From: Fibrobacter sp. UBA4297
GTDB lineage: Bacteria; Fibrobacterota; Fibrobacteria; Fibrobacterales; Fibrobacteraceae
Length of the DNA: 64,000 nucleotides
Direction: 5' to 3'
NCBI RefSeq assembly: GCF_002394865.1
Contig: NZ_DGUZ01000009.1
Location: 75,889 to 139,888, forward strand
Part shown: one piece after another, positions 27,241-35,803 of the stretch
Position numbering within the stretch: position 1 is the stretch's first letter
Layout of the letters: each line of letters starts with the position of its first letter
Made by a program: the position numbers and the translations under genes
Notes under the pieces: generated by a model
Database searches by the model: none
The model's input: the letters and a program-made list of their open reading frames with translations, nothing else
What the model was told of the DNA's origin: nothing

Positions 27241-28107
27241 AACTTTTTCAGTTGCTTTCTTCTCTTTATAAAACAGATACACCATCCACGCAAGGCCGGC
27301 GAGAATCATCACGGAGCAGAGTGTCTGACCGCGGCTCATTCCAAAAAGGTCTACGCGTCCAAGGTGAGCGTCTGGCTTTCGGAAAAATTCAATGAAGAAA
27401 CGGAACAGCCCGTAACCCATCAGGTAAAGGCATGGAATCTTGTCGTGGAGCTTTGGAATCTTGCGCAGGTTGTACAAAACGATAAAGAGCACAATGCCTT
27501 CAAAGAACATCTCGTAAAGCTGGCTCGGGTGGTGGAGAATCGGGTTTGCAAGTGTGCTGTCGTGGGCGAGCGGAAACCACATGCCAATAGCGCTGGTCGT
27601 TGCTTCGCCAAAGAGCTCTCCGTTGATGAAGTTGCCCCAGCGTCCCCAGGTGTAGGCAAGCGGTGCTGCAAGCATGGCGAGGTTCAAAGTCTTCCAAACG
27701 TCGAGCTTGTTTCTCTTTGCGCCGATGCAGAAGAAGATAATGCCAAGGATGAGACCGCCGTGGTACGACATTCCCGAAATCCCGACAAAGTGGTAGCCGA
27801 GGTCGTCGTGAACCATGGGAAATAAAATTTCGGTTGGGTTTGCAAGGTAGTAGCTAGCCTTGTAGAAAAACACGTAACCGAGGCGCGCGCCAAGTAAAAT
27901 GCCCGCGATAATCCACGTGAAAATGTTATCGAGTTGTTCCTTGGTGTAGCCGAGCTTTTCTTTTTCGCTGATTTTCCACATGGTGATGTAGGCGGTCACG
28001 AACGCAAAAATGTACATGATGCCGTACCAGCGCACAGGGAAGCTCCCTAGCTGAAATGCGGTGCCGTCAAAATAAGTCGGTATTAAGTTCCACCAAGATA
28101 ATTCCAT
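27238..28107 (-). CDS. lgt: Prolipoprotein diacylglyceryl transferase
   Basis: Lgt attaches diacylglycerol to the lipobox cysteine of prolipoproteins at the inner membrane, the step before LspA (7977-8549). The 289-residue protein has seven membrane segments and the family blocks VRWYGIMY, GARLGYVFFY, GMSYHGGL, TWGRWGNFINGELFG, HPSQLYE and RFFIEFFRKPD. The signature R-GNFINGE and the essential His in SYHGG are present. AAAGGT stands before the ATG. It follows the PBP gene with a 33-base gap in the same direction. Its stop lies at the border of a TCTGCCAACTAAG repeat. Confidence 0.95.
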   Translation of the reverse strand: MELSWWNLIPTYFDGTAFQLGSFPVRWYGIMYIFAFVTAYITMWKISEKEKLGYTKEQLDNIFTWIIAGILLGARLGYVFFYKASYYLANPTEILFPMVHDDLGYHFVGISGMSYHGGLILGIIFFCIGAKRNKLDVWKTLNLAMLAAPLAYTWGRWGNFINGELFGEATTSAIGMWFPLAHDSTLANPILHHPSQLYEMFFEGIVLFIVLYNLRKIPKLHDKIPCLYLMGYGLFRFFIEFFRKPDAHLGRVDLFGMSRGQTLCSVMILAGLAWMVYLFYKEKKATEKV

Positions 28108-28140
28108 AATAAACCTTTTTCTTTTGTGCTTAAATCTAAA

Positions 28141-29514
28141 TTATTTTTTTAGACTAAGGTTTTGGTGCGCCCAGTAATTGATAACGGTTGCGGCCACTTG
28201 CGTAGCCGGTTGCGAACGAATTTCCTTGTGCATCTGCATCACGATAACGACAATGGATTTGCTCGGGTCTGCCTTGGATTCTGCAAAACCCATAAACCAG
28301 TCGTAACGGCCGGCGGGATCTGTCCCATCGAGGGAACCTGTCTTTCCGCCGAGGCGGAGGGCCTCGAAGTTCTTGCGAGCCATGTTCTTTGTGGACATGT
28401 GCTTGCGGGCGGTGCCCTGCGTTACTGAGCGGAGCATGGATTCACGGAGGCCGTAGTACGTGTTTTCGCTGAACTTTCCGATGTCGAGGGCAATCGGCTT
28501 TTGCGGGGCGAATGGTGCCATGTCGCGAGCCCATGGAATTTCAAGAGGCTTCTTGGTGAGGACTGCCCGGACTTGCGCTGCTGCAAGAAGCGGTGTAAGC
28601 GTTGTCGATGTGGTGAATCCGCAGGCGACTTCGGCAAGACCGTAACCTGTGTCCGGGGCGGTATAGCTTGATGCGTTCGGAACGTTCCCTGGGAAGCGCC
28701 TGTTGTAGCCAAGCTTTGCCGCGGCTGCGGTTAGGCGCTTTGCACCGATAGTTTTTCCGACGATTGCCATGGGCGGGTTTGCGGAACGGGCGAACGCTTC
28801 GGAGAGTTCCATCGTGGGGCCGTTGTATTTTTCGGGGACGCGGAGCTGGTTCAGGTAAAGCGTGTGGTGGCGTCCAATCATCGGAATGGGTGTGTTGAGC
28901 GAGTAACGGTTGCTTTCCATGGCGGCGGCAATCGTCACGAGTTTTGCAAGCGATGCGGCGGGGAAGGTGGCGCGCCCAATCCAGTCCGGCCTGTTCTGCA
29001 CTTTGCCATCGCGGCGTTCGCCCCAGGCGATGATTTCGTTTGTCTTGGTGTTTACGACGAGGATGACGCCCAAATCCGGGTGGTAACGGCGTAAAAGAAT
29101 GTCGATTTTGTCGGCGAGGGACGGATCCTTTTGCGACTTGATATGGACTGTATCGCGGACGTTGTCTGTGCTTTCGGATGTTGTGCTTATTGCGCTTGCA
29201 TCATTTCCGACGGCGGTGTTGCCTGCGCTTTCGAAGTCTTCATCTTCGATGCCTTTCAGGGCGGCAAGACCGTTCGGGTTTTCGTTTGCTGGAACTTCGG
29301 CGTTGTACGATTCGTCGAAAGGATTTGTATCGCTTGGGGCTACCGCCTGGGCGAGTGTGTCTGCCGCTAATGCTTGTTGCTTGGCTGCTGCTTTGGCGGA
29401 TTCTTCTGGATCGTCTTTGGAGGAACAGTGAACAATGGCAACAATAATCGTAATGAGGACGGTAATCGCAATGCAGCGGTTGCGCATTCTCTGGGCGTAG
29501 GGGAGTCTTTCCAT
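28141..29514 (-). CDS. Small penicillin-binding protein with transpeptidase domain
   Basis: A bitopic membrane protein of 457 residues. After one membrane segment (about 13-30) there is a low-complexity periplasmic linker (35-125) and then a penicilloyl-serine transpeptidase domain: Ser188-x-x-Lys191 (PAASLAK), Ser244-x-Asn246 (RSANPP) and GGKTGSLDGTD. It has no glycosyltransferase domain and no PBP dimerisation domain, unlike FtsI or PBP2, so it is shorter than standard class B PBPs. It should cross-link or trim peptidoglycan. The start lies four bases past the orn stop, so it is cotranscribed with orn and probably lgt. Confidence 0.87.
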   Translation of the reverse strand: MERLPYAQRMRNRCIAITVLITIIVAIVHCSSKDDPEESAKAAAKQQALAADTLAQAVAPSDTNPFDESYNAEVPANENPNGLAALKGIEDEDFESAGNTAVGNDASAISTTSESTDNVRDTVHIKSQKDPSLADKIDILLRRYHPDLGVILVVNTKTNEIIAWGERRDGKVQNRPDWIGRATFPAASLAKLVTIAAAMESNRYSLNTPIPMIGRHHTLYLNQLRVPEKYNGPTMELSEAFARSANPPMAIVGKTIGAKRLTAAAAKLGYNRRFPGNVPNASSYTAPDTGYGLAEVACGFTTSTTLTPLLAAAQVRAVLTKKPLEIPWARDMAPFAPQKPIALDIGKFSENTYYGLRESMLRSVTQGTARKHMSTKNMARKNFEALRLGGKTGSLDGTDPAGRYDWFMGFAESKADPSKSIVVIVMQMHKEIRSQPATQVAATVINYWAHQNLSLKK

Positions 29515-29518
29515 AAAA

Positions 29519-30058
29519 TTACTTGAAGATGGTCTTTCGGTAGTAGGCGAGTTCGGCGATGCTTTCGCGGATATCGTTTAAGGCTTCGTGGCGTTTTTCT
29601 TTCTGAAAATCTTCGAGGTTCGGGTACCAGCGGTAAGAGAGTTCCTTGATGGAACTCACGTCGATATTCCTGTAGCAGAGCCATTCCGAAATTTCGGGCA
29701 TGTACTTGTACAAAAAACGCCTGTCCTGCGTGATGGAATTTCCGCAGAGGATGTTCTTTCCTTTTTCGGTAAACGGCTTGATGAATCGGAGCGTCTCGAG
29801 TTCGGCGTCCTTGAGGGAATACTGCGAACGGCGACAGCGGTCCACAAGTCCGCTCTGGTTGTGGTGCCGCGTGTTCCATTCGTCCATGCTTTCGAAAACG
29901 TTTTCGGGCTGGTGGATGGCAATGACGGGGCCTTCGGCGAGAATGTTCAAGTTGGCGTCGGTAACAATGGTTGCAATTTCGAGAATGACATCTTTTTCGG
30001 GAAAGAGGCCTGACATTTCCAGGTCCATCCAGACTAAATTTCGGGAGCTTTTTGGCAT
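29519..30058 (-). CDS. orn: Oligoribonuclease
   Basis: Orn degrades 2-5-mer RNAs, including pGpG. The 179-residue length is typical. The DEDDh exonuclease residues are visible in LVWMDLEMSGL (Asp, Glu), NSITQDRRFL (Asp) and KEKRHEALNDIRESI (His, Asp). The start at 30058 (MPKSSRNLVWMDLE) agrees with family length; longer frames add a basic segment without homology. Upstream the same strand has CTATTGACC/TAATAACC repeat words and no clear promoter. It heads an orn, PBP, lgt run. Confidence 0.94.
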   Translation of the reverse strand: MPKSSRNLVWMDLEMSGLFPEKDVILEIATIVTDANLNILAEGPVIAIHQPENVFESMDEWNTRHHNQSGLVDRCRRSQYSLKDAELETLRFIKPFTEKGKNILCGNSITQDRRFLYKYMPEISEWLCYRNIDVSSIKELSYRWYPNLEDFQKEKRHEALNDIRESIAELAYYRKTIFK

Positions 30059-30295
30059 ACGCGCGAATAATAGCATTTTTTTGATCCGACGTTCCCGCCG
30101 GAACCTGTCCCGACCTATGGCTATTGACCAACGACTAATAACCGGCTGTAAGTCTTGTGTAATGAAAATAAAAGAAAATTCCATATATATGGATTAATTC
30201 TCAGAAAGTTAAGAAAAACGCATAAGAATTATAATTTTTTGCTACAAATAGTCTTTTTCTTTCAACACTTACGAAAATGTTACCGTTTTTTTTAT

Positions 30296-30303
30296 TATAT
30301 TTG
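30296..30303 (+). promoter_or_regulatory. TATATTTG box before fabF, near-leaderless
   Basis: TATATTTG ends seven bases before the fabF ATG at 30311, leaving room for only a few leader bases. No Shine-Dalgarno site is present. Confidence 0.45.
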
Positions 30304-30310
30304 GCGCATT

Positions 30311-31555
30311 ATGGAAAATGTTGTTATTACAGGTATGGGCTGCGTTTCCTCTCTCGGAAACTCCCCCGAATTATTGTGGCAGAACTTGCTCCAGGGTAAG
30401 TCTGGCATTGCTCCCATTCAGCGTTTCGACGCTTCCGCTTACACTTCTCGCATGGCTAGCGAAATTCGTGAGTTCGACGCTTCAGAAATCTACAGCACCA
30501 GAGACCAGTCCAGGTTCTCCCGCTGCATCCAGTATGCCGTTTACTCGGCATTCCAGGCCTTGAAGATGGCCGGCATCGCTCCGGAAAACGAAAATCCGGA
30601 ACGTTGCGGTGCTATCATTGGTAGCAGTATCGGTGGTTTGCAGTATTGCTATGATGCCGCTGTGGCTCTCAGCAATCGTGGTCCGTCCCGCGTTTCTCCG
30701 TTCTATATTCCGATGGCTATCGTGAATATGCCGGCTGGTGAAGTTTGCAACAAGACTGGCTGGATGGGTCCGTCCTACACGGTCACTTCCGCTTGCGCAA
30801 CTTCCAACCACTCCATCGCCAATGCCTATGACATGATTCGTCTCGGCCGCTGCGATGTGATGCTCGCTGGTGGTGCCGACGAAACGGTGAACCCGCTCAG
30901 CCTCGCTGGCTTTACCAGCATGAAGGCCGTCAGCAAGCGCAATGACGCTCCGGAACAGGCTTCCCGCCCGTTCGATAAGGATCGCGATGGCTTCGTAATC
31001 GGTGAAGGCGCTGCAGTCCTCGTGCTCGAAAGCGAATCTCACGCTAAGGCTCGTGGTGCAAATATTCTCGCCCGTATCGCTGGTGTCGGTGCAAGCTCTG
31101 ACGCTCACCACATCTCCGCTCCGCGTCCGGATGGCAAGGGTGTGATGCTCGCAATGGCCAACGCCATGAAGGAAGCTGGCATCGAAGCTAAGGATATTAG
31201 CTATATTAATACTCACGGTACATCCACACCGCTCGGTGACATTGCAGAATGCTCTGCCATCGAAACGCTCTTCAAGCAGTCCTCTGCATCGGCTCTCGAA
31301 AACCTCAAGGTTAATTCGTCCAAGTCCATGATCGGCCACTGCCTGGGTGCTGCAGGTGCTCTCGAATCCGTCGTGACCATCATGTCTGTTATGAATCAGA
31401 AGATCCATGGTACACTCAACGTGTTCGAACAGGATCCGGCAATTCACCTTGATGTCTGCGCAAATGGCGCCGTCAACCAGAAGATTGACTACGCTATGAG
31501 CAACGGCTTTGGCTTCGGAGGCCAAAATGGAGTTATCATTTTCGCGAGGAATTAA
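30311..31555 (+). CDS. fabF: 3-oxoacyl-ACP synthase II (KASII)
   Basis: FabF condenses acyl-ACP with malonyl-ACP in fatty acid elongation. The 414-residue protein has all three catalytic residues: Cys162 in TVTSACATSNHS, His in NTHGTSTPLGD and His in IGHCLGAAGALE, and the usual GFGFGGQN end. The start MENVVITGMGC fits the family; a longer upstream frame crosses the promoter box. It is separate from the second fatty-acid locus at 55-63 kb, which has its own ketosynthase. The TAA overlaps the next ATG by one base (TAATG). Confidence 0.95.
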   Translation: MENVVITGMGCVSSLGNSPELLWQNLLQGKSGIAPIQRFDASAYTSRMASEIREFDASEIYSTRDQSRFSRCIQYAVYSAFQALKMAGIAPENENPERCGAIIGSSIGGLQYCYDAAVALSNRGPSRVSPFYIPMAIVNMPAGEVCNKTGWMGPSYTVTSACATSNHSIANAYDMIRLGRCDVMLAGGADETVNPLSLAGFTSMKAVSKRNDAPEQASRPFDKDRDGFVIGEGAAVLVLESESHAKARGANILARIAGVGASSDAHHISAPRPDGKGVMLAMANAMKEAGIEAKDISYINTHGTSTPLGDIAECSAIETLFKQSSASALENLKVNSSKSMIGHCLGAAGALESVVTIMSVMNQKIHGTLNVFEQDPAIHLDVCANGAVNQKIDYAMSNGFGFGGQNGVIIFARN

Positions 31556-32508
31556 TGCGTAAGGCCAACAGTTCTGCTATTGGCTTACTCGCGTTTGTGC
31601 TTATGCTGTCGCTGGTGTTCCCGGCGGCAGCTTTGTCGTCTCCAGGGGATCCGCTCACGTGGCGCGATTCCACTTGGGATTACCGAAGTGAAGATCCTAC
31701 GGATGTAAAACCCGAAATTGAACCCGCTAAGCTTTTTGGCGTGGCGTCACTCACTTTGATTGCCTATGGGGCGGCTTATGGGTTTGTCTTTGAAAAAGGC
31801 TGGTGGGATGATGAACGCACCCATTTCCATTTTGAAAATGACTTTGATTATGCGCTGAATTTGGACAAGTTTGGCCATTTTGCGGCGGGTGTAGTGCTGG
31901 CGGAAGGCTTTTACGAAGGTTATCATTGGGCAGGTGCGAGTGAGTTCCAGTCTTATTTGTTTGCTGGGCTTTCTGCCTTGGCGACCCATATCGCGATCGA
32001 TATCAAGGATGGCTTTGCTCCGTCGTGGGGCTTTAGCGTTTTTGACGTGCTTTCGGGCGGCCTTGGCGGATTCTTGCCGATGGCAGAACGTTATGTGCCC
32101 ATTTTCAAGTATGTGGACCTCAAATGGAGTTATTGGATTAATTCCAATGCCTATTATGACATGGAACATGCGGCTTCGGGTGGTGTATTTACGGATGACT
32201 ACGTGAATCAGACGTTCTGGCTTTCGATAAAGCCCTACAGGCTTTTGCCGGAATCGGCTCGCAAGTATTATCCGAGTTGGCTCGCCATTGCAATTGGTTT
32301 GAGTATAGATGAAAAAGTGTTTACCGATGAACCGCATCCTCGTCGTGAGGTCTATATCGCTCTCGATTATGATTTGGAGGCTTTCCGTCCGCAGAGTCGC
32401 CTGGCCCGTACAATCATTAAGGCGCTGAACTATTTCAAGTTGCCGGCGCCGACGATTCAGGTGTATCCGGAATTCCATTGGTATTTGCTCTATCCGATAA
32501 AATTCTAG
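31555..32508 (+). CDS. DUF2279 (YfiM-like) envelope protein
   Basis: The 317-residue product has a signal peptide (about 1-28, AAALSS) and the DUF2279 features: KGWWDDERTHFHFENDF, LDKFGHFAAGVVLAEGFY, and the glycine-rich membrane-like segment SVFDVLSGGLGGFLP. Two or three weak hydrophobic stretches suggest association with a membrane. Function of the family is unknown. It is translationally coupled to fabF, which hints at a role in lipid or envelope maintenance, though that is inference. Confidence 0.75.
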   Translation: MRKANSSAIGLLAFVLMLSLVFPAAALSSPGDPLTWRDSTWDYRSEDPTDVKPEIEPAKLFGVASLTLIAYGAAYGFVFEKGWWDDERTHFHFENDFDYALNLDKFGHFAAGVVLAEGFYEGYHWAGASEFQSYLFAGLSALATHIAIDIKDGFAPSWGFSVFDVLSGGLGGFLPMAERYVPIFKYVDLKWSYWINSNAYYDMEHAASGGVFTDDYVNQTFWLSIKPYRLLPESARKYYPSWLAIAIGLSIDEKVFTDEPHPRREVYIALDYDLEAFRPQSRLARTIIKALNYFKLPAPTIQVYPEFHWYLLYPIKF

Positions 32509-32529
32509 AATTGGCGTAAGAGGTAATTT

Positions 32530-33936
32530 ATGAACGAAAGAGAGAATTTTAAATCCCGCTTAGGTTTCATTTTGATTGCAGCCGGTTGCGCTATCGGGCT
32601 TGGCAACGTTTGGCGTTTCCCGTTTATCACGGGACAGTATGGCGGTGCCGCCTTTGTGCTGATTTACCTCTTTTTCCTCTTGATTTTTGGTTTCCCAATT
32701 CTCGTGATGGAATTTGCTGTTGGCCGTTCTGCTAAGCGTGGCGTGGGCCGTTCGTTTGCCATTCTTGAAAAGCCTGGGCAAAAGTGGCATTATGCGGGTA
32801 TCCCGATGATTGCCGGTAACTACCTCCTGATGATGTTTTACACGACGGTGACAGGGTGGATGCTCTATTACTTCTACCGTATGGTGACGATGGGCGACCT
32901 CATGAAGATGACGCCTGCAGAAGTCGGTGCTGAGTTTGGCAAAATGCTCGGGAATGGTCCTTTGCTCTCGTTCTGGATGGTTGTGGCGACTTTTGCTGGG
33001 CTTTCGATTGTGGCGCTTGGACTCCAGCGCGGTGTGGAACGCATCACGAAGACGATGATGTCTGCGCTCCTTGTCATTATGCTCATCTTGATGGTCCGCG
33101 CGCTCACGCTCCCGGGGGCAGGCGAAGGCCTCAAGTTCTACTTGTTGCCGGACTTTGCAAAGCTCAAGGAAGCAGGGATTGGCGAGGTCGTGTTTGCGGC
33201 TCTTGGCCAGTCGTTCTTTACGCTTAGCATTGGCATTGGCTCCATGAGCATTTTCGGTAGCTACATCAAGAAGAAACATTCGCTTTTGACCGAAGCGGCT
33301 CATATATGCGTGCTTGATACAGGTGTAGCTTTGATTGCTGGGCTTATCATTATTCCGGCGTGCTTTGCGTTTGGACTCAAGCCGGATGCAGGTCCGGGGC
33401 TTATTTTTGCAACGCTCCCGAACGTGTTTGCGCAGATGCCTGCGGGTCGTATTTGCGGTGCGGCGTTCTTTCTCTTCATGTCTTTTGCGGCTCTTTCGAC
33501 GCTTGTGGCTGTGTTCGAAAACATTATCGCTTACTGGATGGATGTGCGCAATGTGGAACGCAAGAAGGCGGTGAAGTGGAACTTTGTCGCAATTACGATT
33601 TTGTCGCTCCCGTGTGCGCTCGGCTTTAACGTGCTTTCGGGCTTTGAACCGTTTGGTCCGGGAAGTTGCGTTCTGGATTTGGAGGACTTCCTCGTTTCGA
33701 ATACGTTGTTGCCGTTGGGTTCGCTTGTGTTCGTGTTGTTCTGTAATTCCCGCTATGGCTGGGGGCAGTTCAAGTTTATTTCTGAAGCGAATTTGGGTGT
33801 GGGCATGAAGTTTCCGAAGTTAAAGATCTTGCACCTTTACTTCAAGTGGGGCTTGCCGATTATCATTTCCGTGATTTTTGTGCTCGGGTACATGCAAAAG
33901 TTCGCTCCGAGCTTGTACAACAAGATTTTTGAGTAA
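32530..33936 (+). CDS. Sodium-dependent transporter of the NSS/SNF family
   Basis: The 468-residue protein has about eleven membrane helices and the family start SRLGFILIAAGCAIGLGNVWRFP, with unwound TM1 residues for sodium and substrate, plus QYGGAAFVLIY and ALGQSFFTLSIGIGSM in TM6. Bacterial members carry amino acids such as tryptophan, tyrosine or leucine with sodium. Its substrate cannot be read from the sequence. It lies 21 bases after the DUF2279 gene on the same strand, so it may be on the fabF transcript. Confidence 0.92.
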   Translation: MNERENFKSRLGFILIAAGCAIGLGNVWRFPFITGQYGGAAFVLIYLFFLLIFGFPILVMEFAVGRSAKRGVGRSFAILEKPGQKWHYAGIPMIAGNYLLMMFYTTVTGWMLYYFYRMVTMGDLMKMTPAEVGAEFGKMLGNGPLLSFWMVVATFAGLSIVALGLQRGVERITKTMMSALLVIMLILMVRALTLPGAGEGLKFYLLPDFAKLKEAGIGEVVFAALGQSFFTLSIGIGSMSIFGSYIKKKHSLLTEAAHICVLDTGVALIAGLIIIPACFAFGLKPDAGPGLIFATLPNVFAQMPAGRICGAAFFLFMSFAALSTLVAVFENIIAYWMDVRNVERKKAVKWNFVAITILSLPCALGFNVLSGFEPFGPGSCVLDLEDFLVSNTLLPLGSLVFVLFCNSRYGWGQFKFISEANLGVGMKFPKLKILHLYFKWGLPIIISVIFVLGYMQKFAPSLYNKIFE

Positions 33937-33945
33937 TTAGTGGTT

Positions 33946-34085
33946 GCAGCTACGCTGCCAACTCTTGTGGCTTAGAAGTGGGCCTGCAAGCATTCCCGTT
34001 TCGTTCGCCTTAGCGAGTTGTGGTGGTTAGGAAAAAAGCTATTCTCGTGTCCATTGTCATGCCGGCCACGGTGCCGGCATCGCCT
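33946..34085. repeat. Hairpin GCAGC-TAC-GCTGC and REP-like palindrome
   Basis: After the transporter stop come the small hairpin (33946-33958) and the REP-like palindrome ATGCCGGC (34059-34066) with GCCGGCAT (34073-34080), followed by CGCCTTTTT, which may act as the transcript terminator. The remainder to 34210 is AT-rich. Confidence 0.6.
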
Positions 34086-34210
34086 TTTTACCGCCTGTAC
34101 GGCCTTATTGCTTTTGGTCGGGATGTTTATAAGAACATCACTTTTTGTACAAAGTTTTGTATAGATTAAAGACGGTTCGTTGTTGAATTGCGTTTATCGA
34201 GGGCTGTGAT

Positions 34211-34948
34211 ATGTTTCGCGTTTTTGGATTCGTTCTGTTGTTTGCCGCTTTTGTTTTCGCTCAAGACGAAAGCGTTAGTGATTATGAACGTTGGATGCAA
34301 GCGAAGACGCACCGCGATAGCGTCAGGAATGCGGAACGGATTCAGAAAAAATCGGTCCCGTTCGATTTCTTAGTCGGAATGACACTGAATGTGGGTTTTA
34401 AAGTTATCAATAACGAAAAGCAGTTGAGCCGTTACGAAAAGGTTGAACGGGTTGTCTTTTTTGAGGGTGCTTTTTTTCAGGTGGGAGCGTCTGTTCAATG
34501 GCCTTTGCTACAATACAATTTGGCGGTAAGGCTTGGCGTGCTGTTTGAATATGCTCCGTTGTTTTTGTCAGAACCTCTATACATTGAAGACGGTAATGGG
34601 GAAGACAAGCGTGTTACCGATGGCGGCTTGTCGCAGGGGCGGATTGCATTCCCGATTCTTTTTGCTGTCAAGCCGCGGTCTAGCTTTGTGTCGTTCGAGT
34701 TTGGTCCTCAGATTTCCATACCGCTTTTCGATAATTTGGAGTTAGATGGTGCTCGTGATAGGGAACTGGACTCGTCCATGGAATTTAGCATGCTTTTGGG
34801 CGTGGGTTTCCGCGTCAATGGACGAATCTATTTAGACTTGCTTTTGGATGCCAAGTTCTATCACAAGTATAACGAACGCTTTGCTGATGGTTTGGCCGAT
34901 TGGTCTTCGGTCGCTATCAAGGCTGGTGTGACGTTTAATCCGTTTTAG
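34211..34948 (+). CDS. Outer-membrane beta-barrel protein, hypothetical
   Basis: The 245-residue product has a signal peptide (MFRVFGFVLLFAAFVFA) and, after a charged stretch (20-50), alternating strands rich in aromatic residues, ending VAIKAGVTFNPF. The strand pattern (FLVGMTLNVGFKV, FQVGASVQWPLL, FSMLLGVGFRVNG, IYLDLLLDAKFY) and terminal Phe suggest an eight- to ten-strand barrel of the PorT/OmpW-like sort. No specific family is recognised. It is a single gene converging on pgpA. Confidence 0.6.
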   Translation: MFRVFGFVLLFAAFVFAQDESVSDYERWMQAKTHRDSVRNAERIQKKSVPFDFLVGMTLNVGFKVINNEKQLSRYEKVERVVFFEGAFFQVGASVQWPLLQYNLAVRLGVLFEYAPLFLSEPLYIEDGNGEDKRVTDGGLSQGRIAFPILFAVKPRSSFVSFEFGPQISIPLFDNLELDGARDRELDSSMEFSMLLGVGFRVNGRIYLDLLLDAKFYHKYNERFADGLADWSSVAIKAGVTFNPF

Positions 34949-34955
34949 TTATATA

Positions 34956-35573
34956 TCAGGAAAATGATAAAGCGTAGATGCCGACGGCACTGAGCCAGAG
35001 TAGGATTCCAGAATAAACACCGCCGAGCAAGTCATCGGCCATGACTCCCCAAGCACCGGGGAGTTTTTCCATTTTATGGATGCCGAGGGGTTTTAAAATG
35101 TCGAAGAATCGGAAAAGTCCGAACGCAATCGCTAAAAACCAAGGGTGGGCAACGATTATATCGGTAGGGAAGAAGGCGAGTGCCATGAAAATCCCGCAGA
35201 CTTCGTCAATCACAATCCAGCCGGGGTCTTCAGTGCCGGTATCCTTCATCGCTTTTTTCACGAAGGGAATGGCGGCAAAGAATACGAATAGGGCGGCGAT
35301 AAGAAAAAATAAATTGATTGGAAATTCGCTTTGCGTTTTGCTTATATGCAGAGGTAAAGACAGGCTTTCTTTCCCGTTAAAAAGATGGCTGGCTAGGACC
35401 GCCATGGGGTAGGCGACAATCGCTGCGGTGAGGCTTCCCATGGTACCGGGGGCCTTCGGGCTCATTCCCGAGCCGAAAAACGTCACGACGAGGGTGGTGA
35501 ACCAGTCCGTTTTGCGCCATTCGTGCGGAATGCGCTTCTTGCCATACTTTTCTTTAAGTTCTTCTCGATTCAT
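34956..35573 (-). CDS. pgpA: Phosphatidylglycerophosphatase A
   Basis: PgpA dephosphorylates phosphatidylglycerophosphate to phosphatidylglycerol at the inner membrane. The 205-residue protein carries SGMSPKAPGTMGSL, DPGWIVIDEVCG, FRFFDILKP and GAWGVMADDLLGGVYS, all family blocks, and about four membrane segments. The region at residues 60-90 is an insert between the first two blocks. It ends eight bases from the convergent barrel gene without a visible terminator between. Confidence 0.93.
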   Translation of the reverse strand: MNREELKEKYGKKRIPHEWRKTDWFTTLVVTFFGSGMSPKAPGTMGSLTAAIVAYPMAVLASHLFNGKESLSLPLHISKTQSEFPINLFFLIAALFVFFAAIPFVKKAMKDTGTEDPGWIVIDEVCGIFMALAFFPTDIIVAHPWFLAIAFGLFRFFDILKPLGIHKMEKLPGAWGVMADDLLGGVYSGILLWLSAVGIYALSFS

Positions 35574-35579
35574 GGTTGA

Positions 35580-35803
35580 TAGTTATTAGTCAATGGTCAT
35601 TAGTCGTTGGTTTTTAGGTTTTGGGCTATGGGGTATGGGCTCGGTCGACTTCGTCTCCCTTTGGGGGGTGGTCGTTTGCTCAAAGCGAAGCGTGCTCAAT
35701 AGCGTGCAAAACGAGTGTCGCAGAAAATGCTTGCATATTCTATGACCGAGTGCAGCCGCGGACGCTGGAAGCGTCAAAGGAGCTTCAGCTCCGTGCTCAT
35801 ACC
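35580..35803. other. Structured intergenic element with repeat words
   Basis: Next to pgpA are TTATTAGTCAATGGTCATTAGTCG words. From 35713 to 35750 there is a stretch (GAGTGTCGCAG...TATGACCGAG) that recurs in altered form at 54853-54888. Two tight hairpins follow, GACGCT-GGA-AGCGTC (35761-35775) and GGAGCT-TC-AGCTCC (35779-35792). No coding frame is convincing. It could be a mobile-like repeat or a noncoding RNA. Confidence 0.4.
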
